Source: Proteles cristata cristata (taxonomy: Eukaryota > Chordata > Mammalia > Carnivora > Hyaenidae). From it: a stretch of 64,000 bases of DNA. Shown here piece after piece: positions 43,901 to 54,092 of the stretch; within the stretch, counting starts at the first letter, position 1; each line of letters starts with the position of its first letter. The position numbers were made by a program, and so were the translations under genes. Location: assembly GCA_017311185.1 (NCBI GenBank), contig JAESUZ010000761.1:682001-746000 (forward strand). Reading direction: 5' to 3'. The notes beneath the pieces were generated by a model that was given only the letters and a program-made list of their open reading frames with translations, was not told the DNA's origin and searched no databases.

Positions 43901-46862
43901 CGATGCGGGGCTCGAACCCATGAAATGTGAGATCATGGCCTGAGCTGAAGTTGGACGCCTAACTGACTGAGCCACCCAGGCGCCCCTGCAGATGCAATTT
44001 TTAATTTTTTCATGTTAACGGAATGGAAGCTGATGGACCTAGACAGCCCTGGTTTGATTCCCCCGTTCGGCCACATATTGGGCTGTGTGACCTGGGACAT
44101 ATTCCTTAACCTCTCTGAGTCTCGGTTCCTTGTCTAAGGCTGTTGTGGGGATTAAACAAGGTTATTGTAGTATCAGCATGCCGTGGGCACTCAATAGCAG
44201 GGAGTTCTGGCTTAGCCTCTGGCTGAGAGACTTCAGGCAAGACCCCGTGGGGCCCTCGGCAGATCGCTATCCTATGTGTACCTTCTGGGACCCCTTGGCC
44301 AATGATGGAGATGTCTCCACTTAGTTTTGGGTAAAGGGGTCATCTGCCGGCTGTTCAGGGTGAGGATGGGGTCCAGGGACAGGGTGGGGGGCAGGTTCTG
44401 CCATATCGGGGACCCCTCCTTCCTCCATGCTTTTCCCAGGAGCAGTGTAATGGTCGGCACTCACCGCACGAGGAAGGAGTTCCACTTCTCGTGAACAAAG
44501 ATGGTGTCCACGTTTGCGAACACGGAGCCTTCCTCATTGTTCACCGCCAGGTTGTTCTTCCCCAGGGCCACGCGGTAGGTGTTGGTGTTGCTGAGCAAGG
44601 GAAGGGGGCTGGGTCAGGGTGGCTTCCGGCCCCTGCTGGCCAGGGGGGTAGGGAAGGAACTCAGGGCTTTGGTGACCCAGGCCTGTGGCCACCGTGGGAA
44701 TCGTTCTGGGGGGGAAGGGAGTCTCCATCTGCACGGACCCTTCCCAGGGCTCAGGGTAAGGATGCTGGTCTTGGAGTCAAGTCTACCTTGATTCCCAGGT
44801 GGGTGGCCTTGGGCCTCAGTTCCCTCATCTGTACGGTGGAGACTGTGACGTGAGCTGGTCCAAGCAGCCGCCGCCTCTGGCCCAGACGATCTTGCACTCT
44901 TCCCTCCCCCATCTCCTGCTCTCCTCACGTGGCTGCTCCTGCCACACCTGCTTGCACGCTGTTTCTCACGCCCACCAAGTAGGCTCCCTCCTCCTGGTCT
45001 TTGCACCGGCTGTTCCCTCCGCCAGAACACCCTTCCCTTACTTCCTTCAGGTCTTCTTGTTTAAAATAGGACCCTTGTACTTTTCATTCTGCCTTATCTT
45101 TCTTTCTTGCCACTTGATCTGTTAGATATTTCCTTGTTTAATGGCCTGTTGCTGTTCTGCTGGAATGTAAGCCCCCTGAGAGCACAGCCTGTGTCCTCAC
45201 CCCTGCGTTCCCTGGCACGTTGTGGGCGCACAATAAATACTGGTTGAGTGAAGAAGTGAACAACTAAGGTACTGGATGGAAGTAGCTTCTTTTAGCTGAG
45301 TGCCTGGGGTGTGTAGTAGGTGCTCAATAAAAGCAGTTTATCAGGTCCCACCCGGGGTGGGGGTGGGGTCCCTGGGCGTCATCCCCGATCCATCGCTCAC
45401 CTGATGCAGTGAGCAGCTGTGAGGACGTAGCTGCTGGCGATCAAGGTGCCGCCGCACGTGTGCCTCCACTCGCTGTTCTTGAGGTACTGGAGAGAGATCT
45501 GGAGCGGGGTGCGGGAGGGCCGCGTGTCAGCCCCGGGGCCCTCGCCCCGCCACCCTCTCCAGCCCGCCTCCCGCCCCTGCAGCCGTATGCTTACCTGCCA
45601 GGGCCAGCTGTGGGGCCTGGCATTGTCTCCTCCCACCACACGGGCCGATAGGTTGGGCGGGAAGCTGGGGACCCCGCAGCTGGAGGCTGGGGGTTCAGGA
45701 GAGGACGCGCACAGGTGAGAGGGGCTGGCATCCCCAGCAGGGAAGGGGCAGGTGGAAAGGGCATGGGCTTCGGGGCTGGGCAGACACAGGTTAAGGCTCT
45801 ACTGCCTGGGGAAGCCATTTAGTTCTCTGGGCCTCAGCTTCCCTTTCTGTGAAATGGGAAGAATGGAGGTAACTTGGCGAGTTTGAACTGAGGACGAAAT
45901 CAGACAATGCACAGAAAGAGTTTAGTGAAAGGCCTGGTGCAGAGCGAATGCTTAATACATTGAAGGAACTAAAAAGGTGGCTGCGTGTGTCCCCAGATAG
46001 AGCTGCGTCCTTCATCCTCTCTCTGCTGCCTGTTTTTAGACTGCAGCAAAATGGGGGTGTGTAAGCATCGAGTCTGGGGTTCCAGACTATCATAGGGGGG
46101 AGCTGTGCAGAGCAATCAGAAGCTTGTGCTCTGCATTGAGACAGACCCAGACTCGAATTCTGGCTCTGCCACTAACCCGTCATGTGATCTCAGGCGAGAT
46201 CCTGAGCTTCACGGAGCCTCAGTTCCCTATCTATAAAATGGGTATCAATGGACCCTGCCTTTCAAGGTTGCTGTGCTGATCAAATCAGCTCCTGCGTGTA
46301 AAGGGCTTAGGACAGTGCCTGGCACGTAGTAAACATGCAGCAAGCAGGAGCTGCTATTATTACGTATTACTGTTGTTGTTGTTGTTAGCTGGAAGGACTC
46401 TCAATCAAGTGCTCTCGTCTGTCAGAAGAGCCAGTGAGATTTCGAGAGGTGAAGTGGCTTGTCATCCCGCCCAGAGTAAGTGACGTTCAAGCCAAGTTCC
46501 TTGATTCCTGACTGGGAGAAGGTCACCGAAATGGGCGAACAAAACACCCATCCCCGAGGAAGAGAAGGCGACACTGAGAAACTAGGCCCTGTGGTCCCTG
46601 GAGTGAGCCCAGGATGTGGCAGTGACTGTCCCCCGGCAACCTCATCGGCCTGTTTTGCAGACAAGGAAGGAAAGTGGCTTGTTTGACACACAGCCGGTCA
46701 CCCCAAATCTCCTTTCCTGGAGCCGGGGAGAGCAGAGGGCCCCCGCTTCTCTCCTTGTCCCCGGGAGGCCGGCCTGAGCACACAGCCTGTGGGCCACCGC
46801 CGGTCCCCTCCCCACAGCTTACCGCAGGCCAGCAGCGCGGCAAGGATGGTGACGCCCAACAT
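40957..46862 (-). CDS. CTRC: Chymotrypsin C (caldecrin), complete
   Basis: Secreted pancreatic serine protease that controls trypsinogen activation and degradation and activates procarboxypeptidases. Eight exons (high to low coordinate): 46823-46862, 45595-45686, 45401-45498, 44465-44590, 43297-43433, 42432-42577, 41565-41717, 40957-40971; all have AG/GT signals and phases sum to 268 codons, the human length. Signal peptide [16 protein letters not shown], propeptide [13 protein letters not shown], mature start VVGGDNA. Triad: His in LTAAHC, Asp in NDIALIKL, Ser in GDSGGP. It resembles human CTRC more than CELA2 at [16 protein letters not shown] and at the KMQL C-terminus. Exon 3 has KNSEW where human has the glycosylated KNDTW, so that sequon is absent. 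Confidence 0.97.
41455..41507 (-). repeat. 8-bp minisatellite in CTRC intron 7
   Basis: GTGAAGGA units on the + strand, about five copies with one interruption (GCGA). Confidence 0.85.
41565..41717 (-). CDS. CTRC: CTRC exon 7: catalytic Ser
   Basis: 51 codons beginning [20 protein letters not shown] and continuing [20 protein letters not shown] then [11 protein letters not shown]. The triad serine is intact. An N-G-T sequon (VENGTW) is present, as the human VENGS-like site is. The donor (gtgggc) lies about 57 bp from a minisatellite. Confidence 0.95.
41880..41960 (+). repeat. MIR fragment in CTRC intron 6
   Basis: CTGTGTGATCTTGGGATAAT, CTCTCTGTGCCTCAGTGTC. Confidence 0.6.
42110..42265 (-). 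repeat. MIR in CTRC intron 6
   Basis: CATTTTATAGCTGGGAAAAT, then TGGGGTTCAGAGAGGGA. Confidence 0.75.
42432..42577 (-). CDS. CTRC: CTRC exon 6
   Basis: 146 nt; encodes [20 protein letters not shown] then [20 protein letters not shown] and GDGVISACN. It includes the loop and Cys residues that shape the S1 pocket. Donor gtgagt follows AAC. Confidence 0.95.
42578..43296 (-). other. CTRC intron 5
   Basis: Unique sequence, T-rich in the middle (42,830-43,010). No recognised gene or clear repeat. Confidence 0.65.
43297..43433 (-). CDS. CTRC: CTRC exon 5: catalytic Asp
   Basis: 137 nt; encodes [20 protein letters not shown] then [15 protein letters not shown] and [10 protein letters not shown]. 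The Asp of NDIAL is the triad aspartate. Confidence 0.95.
43766..43986 (-). mobile_element. tRNA-Lys SINE in CTRC intron 4
   Basis: Reverse relative to the window, so same strand as CTRC; flanks gcagatgcnatt. Confidence 0.92.
44035..44215 (+). repeat. MIR in CTRC intron 4
   Basis: CTGTGTGACCTGGGACATAT, CTTAACCTCTCTGAGTCTCG, TTGTGGGGATTAAACAAGG. Confidence 0.8.
44465..44590 (-). CDS. CTRC: CTRC exon 4
   Basis: 126 nt; encodes [20 protein letters not shown] then [19 protein letters not shown] and FLVR. Acceptor gctcag, donor gtgagt. Confidence 0.95.
44591..45400 (-). other. CTRC intron 3
   Basis: Mostly an L2 3' end with its terminal CAATAAATA-like tail. No exon seen. Confidence 0.7.
44870..45265 (+). 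mobile_element. L2 LINE 3' end
   Basis: Ends CCCTGGCACGTTGTGGGCGC, then ACAATAAATACTGGTTGAGT, the L2 3' terminus. In CTRC intron 3, antisense to the gene. Confidence 0.8.
45401..45498 (-). CDS. CTRC: CTRC exon 3: catalytic His
   Basis: 98 nt; encodes [17 protein letters not shown] then [19 protein letters not shown] holds the catalytic histidine. The Asn-x-Thr sequon of human CTRC (KNDT) is KNSE here. Confidence 0.95.
45595..45686 (-). CDS. CTRC: CTRC exon 2: propeptide and activation site
   Basis: Acceptor cccccag, donor gtaagc. Encodes [16 protein letters not shown], the trypsin activation Arg, then [15 protein letters not shown]. The Cys of the propeptide normally stays disulfide-bound to the mature enzyme. 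Confidence 0.95.
45775..45970 (+). repeat. MIR in CTRC intron 1
   Basis: CTGGGCCTCAGCTTCCCTTT, GTGAAATGGGAAGAATGGAG. Confidence 0.75.
46115..46350 (+). repeat. MIR, near full length, in CTRC intron 1
   Basis: GAATTCTGGCTCTGCCACTA, CTATCTATAAAATGGGTATC, AGGACAGTGCCTGGCACGTA. Confidence 0.9.
46823..46862 (-). CDS. CTRC: CTRC exon 1: start and signal peptide
   Basis: [13 protein letters not shown] plus one base, donor gtaagc. The ATG has A at -3 (ATCATGT) and sits about 55 nt below a TATA box, consistent with the very short leaders of pancreatic protease genes. Confidence 0.95.
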
Positions 46863-46916
46863 GATGCGAGTGGGATGGTTCAGGGCCGAGTGGCTGTCGG
46901 GTTGGGTAGGGACACC

Positions 46917-46922
46917 CTTATA
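46917..46922 (-). promoter_or_regulatory. CTRC: CTRC TATA box
   Basis: CCTATAAGGG on the minus strand, 55 nt upstream of the ATG. It predicts transcription start near 46,890 and a leader of roughly 25-30 nt. Confidence 0.75.
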
Positions 46923-46924
46923 GG

Positions 46925-47002
46925 CAGGTGTGGGGGCGGGCCCACCTGCTCAAGGCTGAGCCGCCCCTCGGAGAGGAACCTGTTCCGACAAGGCCCTTTC
47001 CC
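46925..47002 (-). promoter_or_regulatory. CTRC: Candidate acinar (PTF1-type) promoter elements of CTRC
   Basis: CACCTG E-boxes at 46925-46930 (immediately above the TATA box) and, on the other strand, at 46943-46948, with a GGGCGGG box between. A TTTCCC box lies at 46997-47002. PTF1 in acinar genes recognises an E-box plus a TTTCCC-type box. The spacing here is longer than the usual one to two helical turns, so occupancy is inference. Confidence 0.4.
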
Positions 47003-47194
47003 TGACCTTGGGTGGTTACTGTTTAATTTGGGCAGGAGATGGGGCTGCCTCAGGGGCGTGGACTTCCGAAGTCTCCTGAGACAGGGCGACTTCGGAGGCT
47101 TGCAGGTTTGGGGGAGGGACCCCCGCCACTCTGCCTGGAGTGCGTTCTCATCCTCGGTCCCTATTCATGCTGTTTAATTACCATTTATTGGGCA

Positions 47195-47350
47195 CCTATC
47201 ACTTATTGGGCTTTGTGCCTGGTACTTCCTGCCTTCACTCAGTTGTTCCAACAGCATGAAGTAGATGCTTTTATCCGCTCGACAAAGAGGGGCAAGCCGA
47301 GACTCAGGGGACCCGCGACTGGCTGGGGTCGCACAGCTGGGTGACAACAG
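47195..47350 (-). repeat. MIR
   Basis: TTGGGCTTTGTGCCTGGTAC, CAACAGCATGAAGTAGATGC, then GGGTCGCACAGCTGGGTGAC. Confidence 0.7.
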
Positions 47351-47373
47351 AACCGAGATTTGTAGTCGGGACT

Positions 47374-47602
47374 TTTTTTTTTTTTTTTTAATTTTTTTTT
47401 AATGTTTTATTTATTTCCAGGAGAGAGAGACAGTGTGAGCAGGGGAGGGTCAGAGAGAGAGGGAGTCAGAGACTGAAACAGGCTCCAGGCTCTGAGCTGG
47501 CAGTCAGCACAGAGCCCGACGCGGGGCCTGAACCCATGAACCGCGAGATCATGACCTAAGCGAAAGTTGGACCCTTAACCGACTAAGCCACCCAGGTGCC
47601 CC
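47374..47602 (-). mobile_element. tRNA-Lys SINE, young subtype
   Basis: Reverse; flanking duplication tgtagtcgggactt. Confidence 0.93.
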
Positions 47603-48969
47603 TGTAGTCGGGACTTCTAATGCCAGTCTGGGGCTCATCCTGCTGCGATCCACCGTTTCCTTCTCTCTCTTTGCCTCTTCTTCTTTCTCCCTCATTCAAC
47701 TAATATTGTTTGGTCTTGGGGCACCTCCTGCCTTCCTGCTGTGGATGCGGGCGGAGGTCCGGCAGCCCCTGGAAGGTGCCTGGCTGGCCAAATTCCTCCC
47801 AGAGCCGTAGTTACCCTCCTGCAGAGTTCCGGTCACCCCATCTCTAAAAGGGGCAGATGGGATTAGAGGCATCCCAGGCAACTTTCAGTCCCAAGGCGCC
47901 ATAACTTGAATGTCAAGGTCGAGTGGCAGATCTGGGCTTGAGGCTCTTGGTGTGGGTCCAGAGCACTGCGTGTCCAGAGTTTCCATCCAGAGCCCTGGCT
48001 GTTTGGGGTGAGTGGTTAACCCATTTGTGCCGAGGCCTGACTGGGGCCGGGCCAGTTAGAGTTTCCTCTCCCTCCCCTTTCTGCTCCTCTGTCTCTGCCC
48101 CTTGCTGTTTCCTGAACTCGGCCCACGGCTCACCTTAGGAATTACTTCCCAGTAGAGCAAGTCCAAAAACTACACACTCTTCTGTTAACGGTACTTATCT
48201 GGGGGTGGAGGAGGATTCTAACCTACCTATTTTATTCAGCTTTAATTCTTTTTTAATAAAACGAGCATCCATTACTTTGGTAATAGAGAAATCAAGAAAG
48301 TTTTGATAAAAAGAGAGACCTAAAGATAGGGAATGTAAGGGTATGGACCAGGGTCTTTCCAGCCATGTTGGGGACTTCCAGCTGCGGGAAACTTTCCGTG
48401 GCTGGTCCTGACAGCCGGGTCAGTGGCTGATACACCTCGGGACAGACCCGAGCTCTGCAAAGGGTAGGCCTTGCCTGCAGACCGACCTGGTATTGGGGGG
48501 GACGAGGCCCGAGCTTCCGGGCAGATGCTGGAAGTGGCAGGAGATAAGACTGCTGGCTTCTGGCTCAGTTGGTGACTTGCCGGATGGCCCTGGGTCTTGG
48601 GGAAGCTCTTTGGGCCTTGGTGTCTCTTGAACAGCCTGGAGAAACGATGACCTGGGCGTCCACGTGTGGGAGTTTTCTGGTTGTGACCCTTGGAGACACA
48701 ACAGCCTCAGTGACGTGCATACGCCCACAGCTGCACGAGCTCACGGGGACAGGCAGACAGACACACGCGCATACACACCGCTCCATACGCGCCTGCCAGC
48801 GTCACAGCTATAGACATGGACGCATGCGGAGCTACGTGCCACACGTTCAAACAGGTACGCAAACCTAGAAACAACCCAAACACACAGGTGCACAAGTAGA
48901 GGTACCAGATGAAGAGTCGTGAGTTTTCTTCTTTTTTGGAATGTTCACAGTGAAACTGACCTTTAAAAA

Positions 48970-49174
48970 ATTTTTTTTTAATTTATTCTTGAAAGAGAGA
49001 GAGAGCGCGCAAACAGGAGAAGAGCAGAGAGAGCCAGAGACACAGAATCTGAAGCAGGCTCCAGGCTCTGAGCTGTCAGCACAGAGCCCGACACAGGGCT
49101 CGAACCCATGAACTGTGAGATCATGACCTGAGCCCAAGTCGGACGCTTAACCGACTGAGCCCCCCAGGCGCCCC
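48970..49174 (-). mobile_element. tRNA-Lys SINE
   Basis: Reverse; flanks gaaactgaccttt. Confidence 0.92.
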
Positions 49175-49414
49175 GAAACTGACCTTTTTATGGAGGGAAG
49201 GTGCAGGCTGCTCGGAAGGTGTAGACACCATCAACTCTCTGGGAACTTCCTTGTTTTGAGACCTTTACCAGGGGAGCCCTTTACGTAAGGCGGTACCAAC
49301 AACTGCACTTAGAGGAAGCCGAGGTCACCTGAATCTGCCTCAGATGGTGAAGATGCCATGTTGAGTGCTTGGCCTACCATGGGATCATATTCCTAAAGGA
49401 AGAAAAACCCAGAA

Positions 49415-49575
49415 CCATCGCTTCCTGGCTGTGTGACCTTGTGTTAATGACTCAACCTCTCTGTGCTTCTGTGACTTTATTGATAAAATGGGGGTAAAAC
49501 AATGCTATCTGCTTCCTAGGGCTTTTGCAGGGAGTTTTATGGCAAGCTCTGTGTAAGTGTTGGCTGTCATTTTTG
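49415..49575 (+). repeat. MIR
   Basis: CTGGCTGTGTGACCTTGTGT, AACCTCTCTGTGCTTCTGTG, GATAAAATGGGGGTAAAACA. Confidence 0.85.
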
Positions 49576-50300
49576 CTGGTTCTTACGAGAAAACTGGAGT
49601 CTGGACATCACTGGGCCCTTTGGCTTTCATGGGCCCCTTCCTCCATCAAAAAATATTTTAAAAGGATGTTTTATGACTGCATAGGTATAAAGACTCATAT
49701 AATCTAAGCTGGTATAATATAATATAAGCCTGGGTTGGATACGTTCTTTTCCCACTGATTTTATAAGAAACCAAAAGATGTTTGTGAGCCCTAAGTGTAT
49801 TGTGGGGCTCTAGCACTGTGGCCAGCATGCAGATGGACTAGTCAGCCCTGGCCATGACCCCTCCTCATATCAGGTTATGCATAACTGAATGGAGAATGTT
49901 CTGTGGATCATCACGGGAACCCTGCTCTGGACCCTGGAAGGTCCCTCTAGCTGTTTCCTGGAGCAGCTAATTCTGTAGCAGAAAATTGTGTTCTCACTGG
50001 GGGCGACTGGGCCGAGGTGGGACTGCCAGCCCCTGCTGACCTGGAGATCAGAGGGCACCATTACCCCTGTGGTCCCTACTGCCGAAGTTCCGGGGGTGAT
50101 ATGTGGTTGGCTGAGCTGGTTTTCTGGCCTTGGGAACCGAAGATACAGAAGCTTCCATGGTGGGTGGTGGGGAGAGGGTTGTCCATATCTGTAGAGAGGA
50201 GCTCGGTGGAGTGAATTTCCTGGATTAACCTGATGAAATACTTGACGAATAAAATAGTTTGTCCAGAATGTGAGGTGCTGACACACTGTGTACACAGAAG

Positions 50301-50575
50301 CCATCCATCCATCCATCCACCCATCCACCCATCCATCCACACTTCCATCCATCCATCCATCCATCCATCCATCCATCCATCCATCCACCCACACTTCCAT
50401 CCATCCATCCATCCATCCATCCATCCATCCATCCATCCATCCACACTTCCATCCATCCATCCATCCATCCATCCATCCATCCATCCATCCACCCACACTT
50501 CCATCCATCCATCCATCCATCCATCCATCCATCCATCCATCCATCCACACTTCCATCCATCCATCCATCCATCCC
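50301..50575 (+). repeat. (CATC)n array with 52-bp higher-order period
   Basis: CATC tetranucleotide repeats punctuated by CACACTT at 50338, 50390, 50442, 50494 and 50546, exactly 52 bp apart. The punctuating block alternates ATCCACACTT / ACCCACACTT, giving a 104-bp dimer. Confidence 0.95.
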
Positions 50576-51844
50576 TTCCTTCCTCCCGCCCACATCTGCT
50601 AGGCCTGGGGATGCAGATTAGACCCCCTCACAATGGCTGGAGCTCCCTGCCGGGCATGGTGATAAGTGTTTGTCAGAATGTTCTGGCCAAGGGCTGGGAG
50701 CCTTGAACGACAAGAGGTTAGTTCTGGCTGGGGGCTCAGTGGGGTACAGATTGCAGAAGGGTTCCTTCTCTACAGATTCCAGGTCCAAAATGAACTTGAG
50801 GACTTGAGGGTGTGAGAATGTTGGACTCCCCATTCTCACCACCCTTGAAGTCTGTGTGATTTCCGGGGCCTGGAGTGGGGCCTTCCAGGGCCCAGGCACT
50901 TAGGGCCAGACTGTCCTGGAAAAATAATCAAGGGTGACCTGGCAGTGGCTGAGGTCCCGGAGATGGGGGGTGGGGGCGGTACTCAGGAGAAGCTGTGCCA
51001 AGGTTGGGGGCAAGGGGGCGGTGAGAGCCTGAGAAACGAGGCAGGTGTCCCTGACTGGGGCCCTTATTTTCTTGTCGCTGGGACAGGACTCAGGTGACAG
51101 CTGCTTCTTGGGTGAGGGCCACTGTTGGGCTGGCAGCACTTCTCCGTAAAACCAGATGTAAGTGCTGGGGGTTCAGAGAGGGCCTGGGGGTCACTGCGGG
51201 GTTTCCGTGTTTGGTGATGGCGGCCGAGGGACCGGGGCCTGGGAGGGGATTAAGGAACTATCTCCCTTTCCCACTCTTGGGTCCTCATCACTCCGGGCCT
51301 CTTCTCTCCTCAGCCTGATCCGTCTGCTGGGGCTGATGGACCCTCCTGGCGGAGCCCTGTTGGTAGAGGGTCCTGGCGTGGGACAGCTGGCCTGTGTCTC
51401 TCCCATTCGGAGGGCTCGAGGCCCGCGTTCAGCACCGGGCCAACTGGAAGGCGAGGTTGAGTTCCATCCTTTCCCTATCAGGGCCCACTCTGCCTTTCTG
51501 CTCTAAGACCCTCTGAGCTAGGACGTTAGGAGTTCTGACGTTCTTCCCCTGGGGAAGGAGTATCGAGAGGCGACGCTTAATCTAACATGCAGTGGTAATG
51601 ATGGTGGCGTCTTAGGCACTGGGTGGCATGAGGGGGTGGCGTTGGCCAGGAAACACACTCCAAGGACAGTGTACTCCTGGCGGAGGGCGTGTGACGGAGC
51701 CAGTGGGGAGGGATGGCATCCCGGCTGCTGCAGTACCAGCCACCTCCACCTGGGGGCAGCGATGCCCAGCCTAATCCCACACTCCTACACCCCAAGTCAG
51801 GTCGCACCCCTACCCGGAAACTGCAAGCCTGGGAAGACCCTAGA

Positions 51845-51945
51845 GACCCTGGCCCACCTTTACACTGAGCAGATGAGGAAACTGAGACCCAGTGGGAGCC
51901 TGATCTGTCCAAAGCCACACAGGGAGCACCCCAGGTCTTTCCTCA
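51845..51945 (-). repeat. MIR fragment
   Basis: GAGCAGATGAGGAAACTGAG, then CCAAAGCCACACAGGGAGC. Confidence 0.7.
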
Positions 51946-51966
51946 TCACCCACCATCGCAGCCTGT

Positions 51967-51995
51967 AGTGTGTGTGCATGTGTGTGTGTGTGTGT
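51967..51995 (+). repeat. (TG)n microsatellite
   Basis: About 14 TG units with one CA interruption. Confidence 0.85.
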
Positions 51996-52286
51996 TCAGG
52001 GTGGGTGTCTCTGGGTGTGGGAGAATCTTGGGGGGGCTCTCAGGTGCACCCATCTAGGACCCTCACAGTATTGGTGCCATTCCTGGTGCTGGTCTTCCTT
52101 TGAATTTGCCCGGCAGGGCGGCTGGGCACTGTGGGGGTGGGGGAGGCAGGGGGATGGGCTGTGGGCTGACGACCTGCCTCCTGTCCCCCTCTCCAAACCC
52201 CCAGCCTGTGTGCCTCTGGGAGACTCTCTGGGAAATAAAACAGCACTCCCTCATGGGCTCATTGTGAGGATTAAATTAGTAAATAT

Positions 52287-52287
52287 A

Positions 52288-52356
<69 letters not shown>
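52287..52356 (+). repeat. (GT)n-(AT)n compound microsatellite
   Basis: Seven GT units followed by about 28 uninterrupted AT units. Confidence 0.95.
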
Positions 52357-52359
<3 letters not shown>

Positions 52360-52529
52360 CTACAGCATTTAGAGCAGCCCCTGGTGAAAGACTCCCCCCC
52401 CGCCCCTGACATGACACGGGGGCCACCTGAGCACGTGCTGCCCCAGCACCCGGGTGACATCGTCCCCTGCCTTCCCAGCCCCTCCCCTCCTCCACCGACC
52501 AACAAGAACCACACACACATAAGAATATA

Positions 52530-54092
52530 GAATTTTATCTTATTTTAGTTAAAAAAAATAATTGTACCACCAAATGAAGAAGTAGCTTTCTTTGGGGGAA
52601 GGTGAGAAGGGAGGGGAAAAAAAAAAGCGAGAAGCCAAAGAGAAAGAACTTTTTATATTCATCTGTATAAACATATCCGCTAAGGCAAACGCAATTCCGG
52701 GCCAAGGCTGCCGCACTGGGGTCAGTACCTCCTAATTTCTGCAGATTCTAAGGCCAAAAAAATAAAACCTCTGTAAATCCAACAGGGGTTTTGTGGACTC
52801 TTAGAGGCATTTTACCAAAATAAAGAGTTATCGTGTTTAAAAAGCAGTGACGTCATGACACACACTGAAAGTTGCATAACCGTGGCCTCGACGGCCGTTC
52901 ACTTGTTTGGACTGGGTGACGGGCACAGCTTCACGACACGGCAACGGACACGGACACGCACACACGGACACGCACACACGGAAGTGAGCGCACCGGGGGC
53001 TGGGCAGGACCGGGCTGGTGGCCCAGGCTTGGCCGCAGCCCATCGGGGGATGGGCACATGGAGGGCTGGGGTCCCCATGCTTCCTCAGGGGGTGGGTGGG
53101 ACGGGTCCCATCGCTGGTGACAAGGCAGTGCACATTGCTTGGGGAAGGATGGCGTGGAAGGGCCAAACGAGACCCCTGCTGCCGGGTCCGTGCAAACCAC
53201 TTAAAGCACTTCTTGGACGCTTGCTGGAGAAGGGAGCCCAGCACTAGTCTCCCTCCCAGTGAAGGGGCCGGTCCCTCCTCCCCACCCTGCTCTCTCCAGA
53301 GCCCCTGGGACCCTCTGGCTGTTCCGGGGGGACTAGGGGATGGCGTTTCTGCCCCCAGAGCCTTTTCTGCCCACGATCCGTGGCGTGGCCGGCAGAATGT
53401 GGGCCCGTGAGGTAGATGGGCACAGCCGCCCCCTCACCCCGCCTGGCTGGGCGAGCATGGGGTGCCAGGGCCTGGGTCCCTTCGCTGAAAGAGAAGTGCC
53501 CTCCCCTCTGGCAGAGAGGAGGCAGGGGCTGGGGAACAGCTGTCGGGGGGCGGGGTGGGGGGAGCCCTCCTGCCTCTGATCGGCCCATCAGGTCGAGCTC
53601 TGGGCAGCGTGGGAGCCGCCCGATTCTTGCTACCTGTCCTCCCCGAGTCTAGGAAGTGGCTTGAAGGGCCCCGGGAGCGGTGTGCCTGCTGGTTAAGAGC
53701 GGGGGGCGCCTCTGGGAAGAGGGGAGGAGAGCGGGTGGAGGGCAGGCACCCGGGGCAGGGAGCACCCCACGACCAGGAGCCAGGCTCGGAGCAGGCAGAG
53801 GGGCAGCTGGGGGCGACAGACACGCAGGAATGGCCGGGGAGGGCTGGGCCAGGCGAGGAGCCAGCACTGGGGTCACGGCCTCGGGAGCAGCGGAGGGGAG
53901 CGGGGAGAAGGGGGTTGCGCAGGGCCGCCTCGGACACCCCTCTGCTGGCTCCGTTCACAGACTGTTTAGGTTTTAAGTATGGTCCCTTCAGACAGAGCCC
54001 GGGATTCAGGCTTGGCCTCCGGTCGGCCGCCCCTGCGGGCCAGACCGGGCGCCGGGGGTGCCGGGGCCAAGCGGTCAGGCCGCAGCCCCTTG
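52530..54092 (-). other. EFHD2: EFHD2 3' untranslated region (probable extent)
   Basis: GC-rich sequence after the stop, then an A/T-rich end (52,530-52,870). No repeat interrupts it, which fits retained UTR sequence. No canonical AATAAA is seen on the minus strand; the nearest variant is AATATA/TATAAA around 52,650. The left limit is a guess from where low-complexity repeats begin. Confidence 0.5.

Larger units (their letters stand above)
43434..44464 (-). other. CTRC intron 4
   Basis: Holds one reverse SINE and a MIR; the rest is unique. Confidence 0.7.
45687..46822 (-). other. CTRC intron 1
   Basis: Two long MIR copies in + orientation and a short reverse MIR-like piece. No exon seen. 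Confidence 0.7.
47003..52529. other. Intergenic: CTRC upstream to EFHD2 3' end
   Basis: No gene recognised. It holds two SINEs, MIRs, the CATC array, a TG tract and a TA array. 47,603-48,550 and 50,600-51,840 are largely unique sequence. Confidence 0.65.

Noticed and set aside
40957..46862. Naming the eight-exon protease CELA2A rather than CTRC
   Set aside because: The KMQL C-terminus, [13 protein letters not shown] propeptide, [16 protein letters not shown] segment and 268-codon length all fit CTRC; the CELA2-type HKPSVFTRVSNYIDWIN block is in the separate relic.
50301..50575. CRISPR-like array (short repeats with regular spacing)
   Set aside because: The spacers are themselves CATC repeats and the genome is mammalian; it is a compound microsatellite.
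49870..50595. 241-residue minus-strand open frame rich in Trp-Met-Asp-Gly, plus similar frames on both strands
   Set aside because: It is the direct translation of the CATC array; all frames through such a repeat stay open, and there are no domains outside it.
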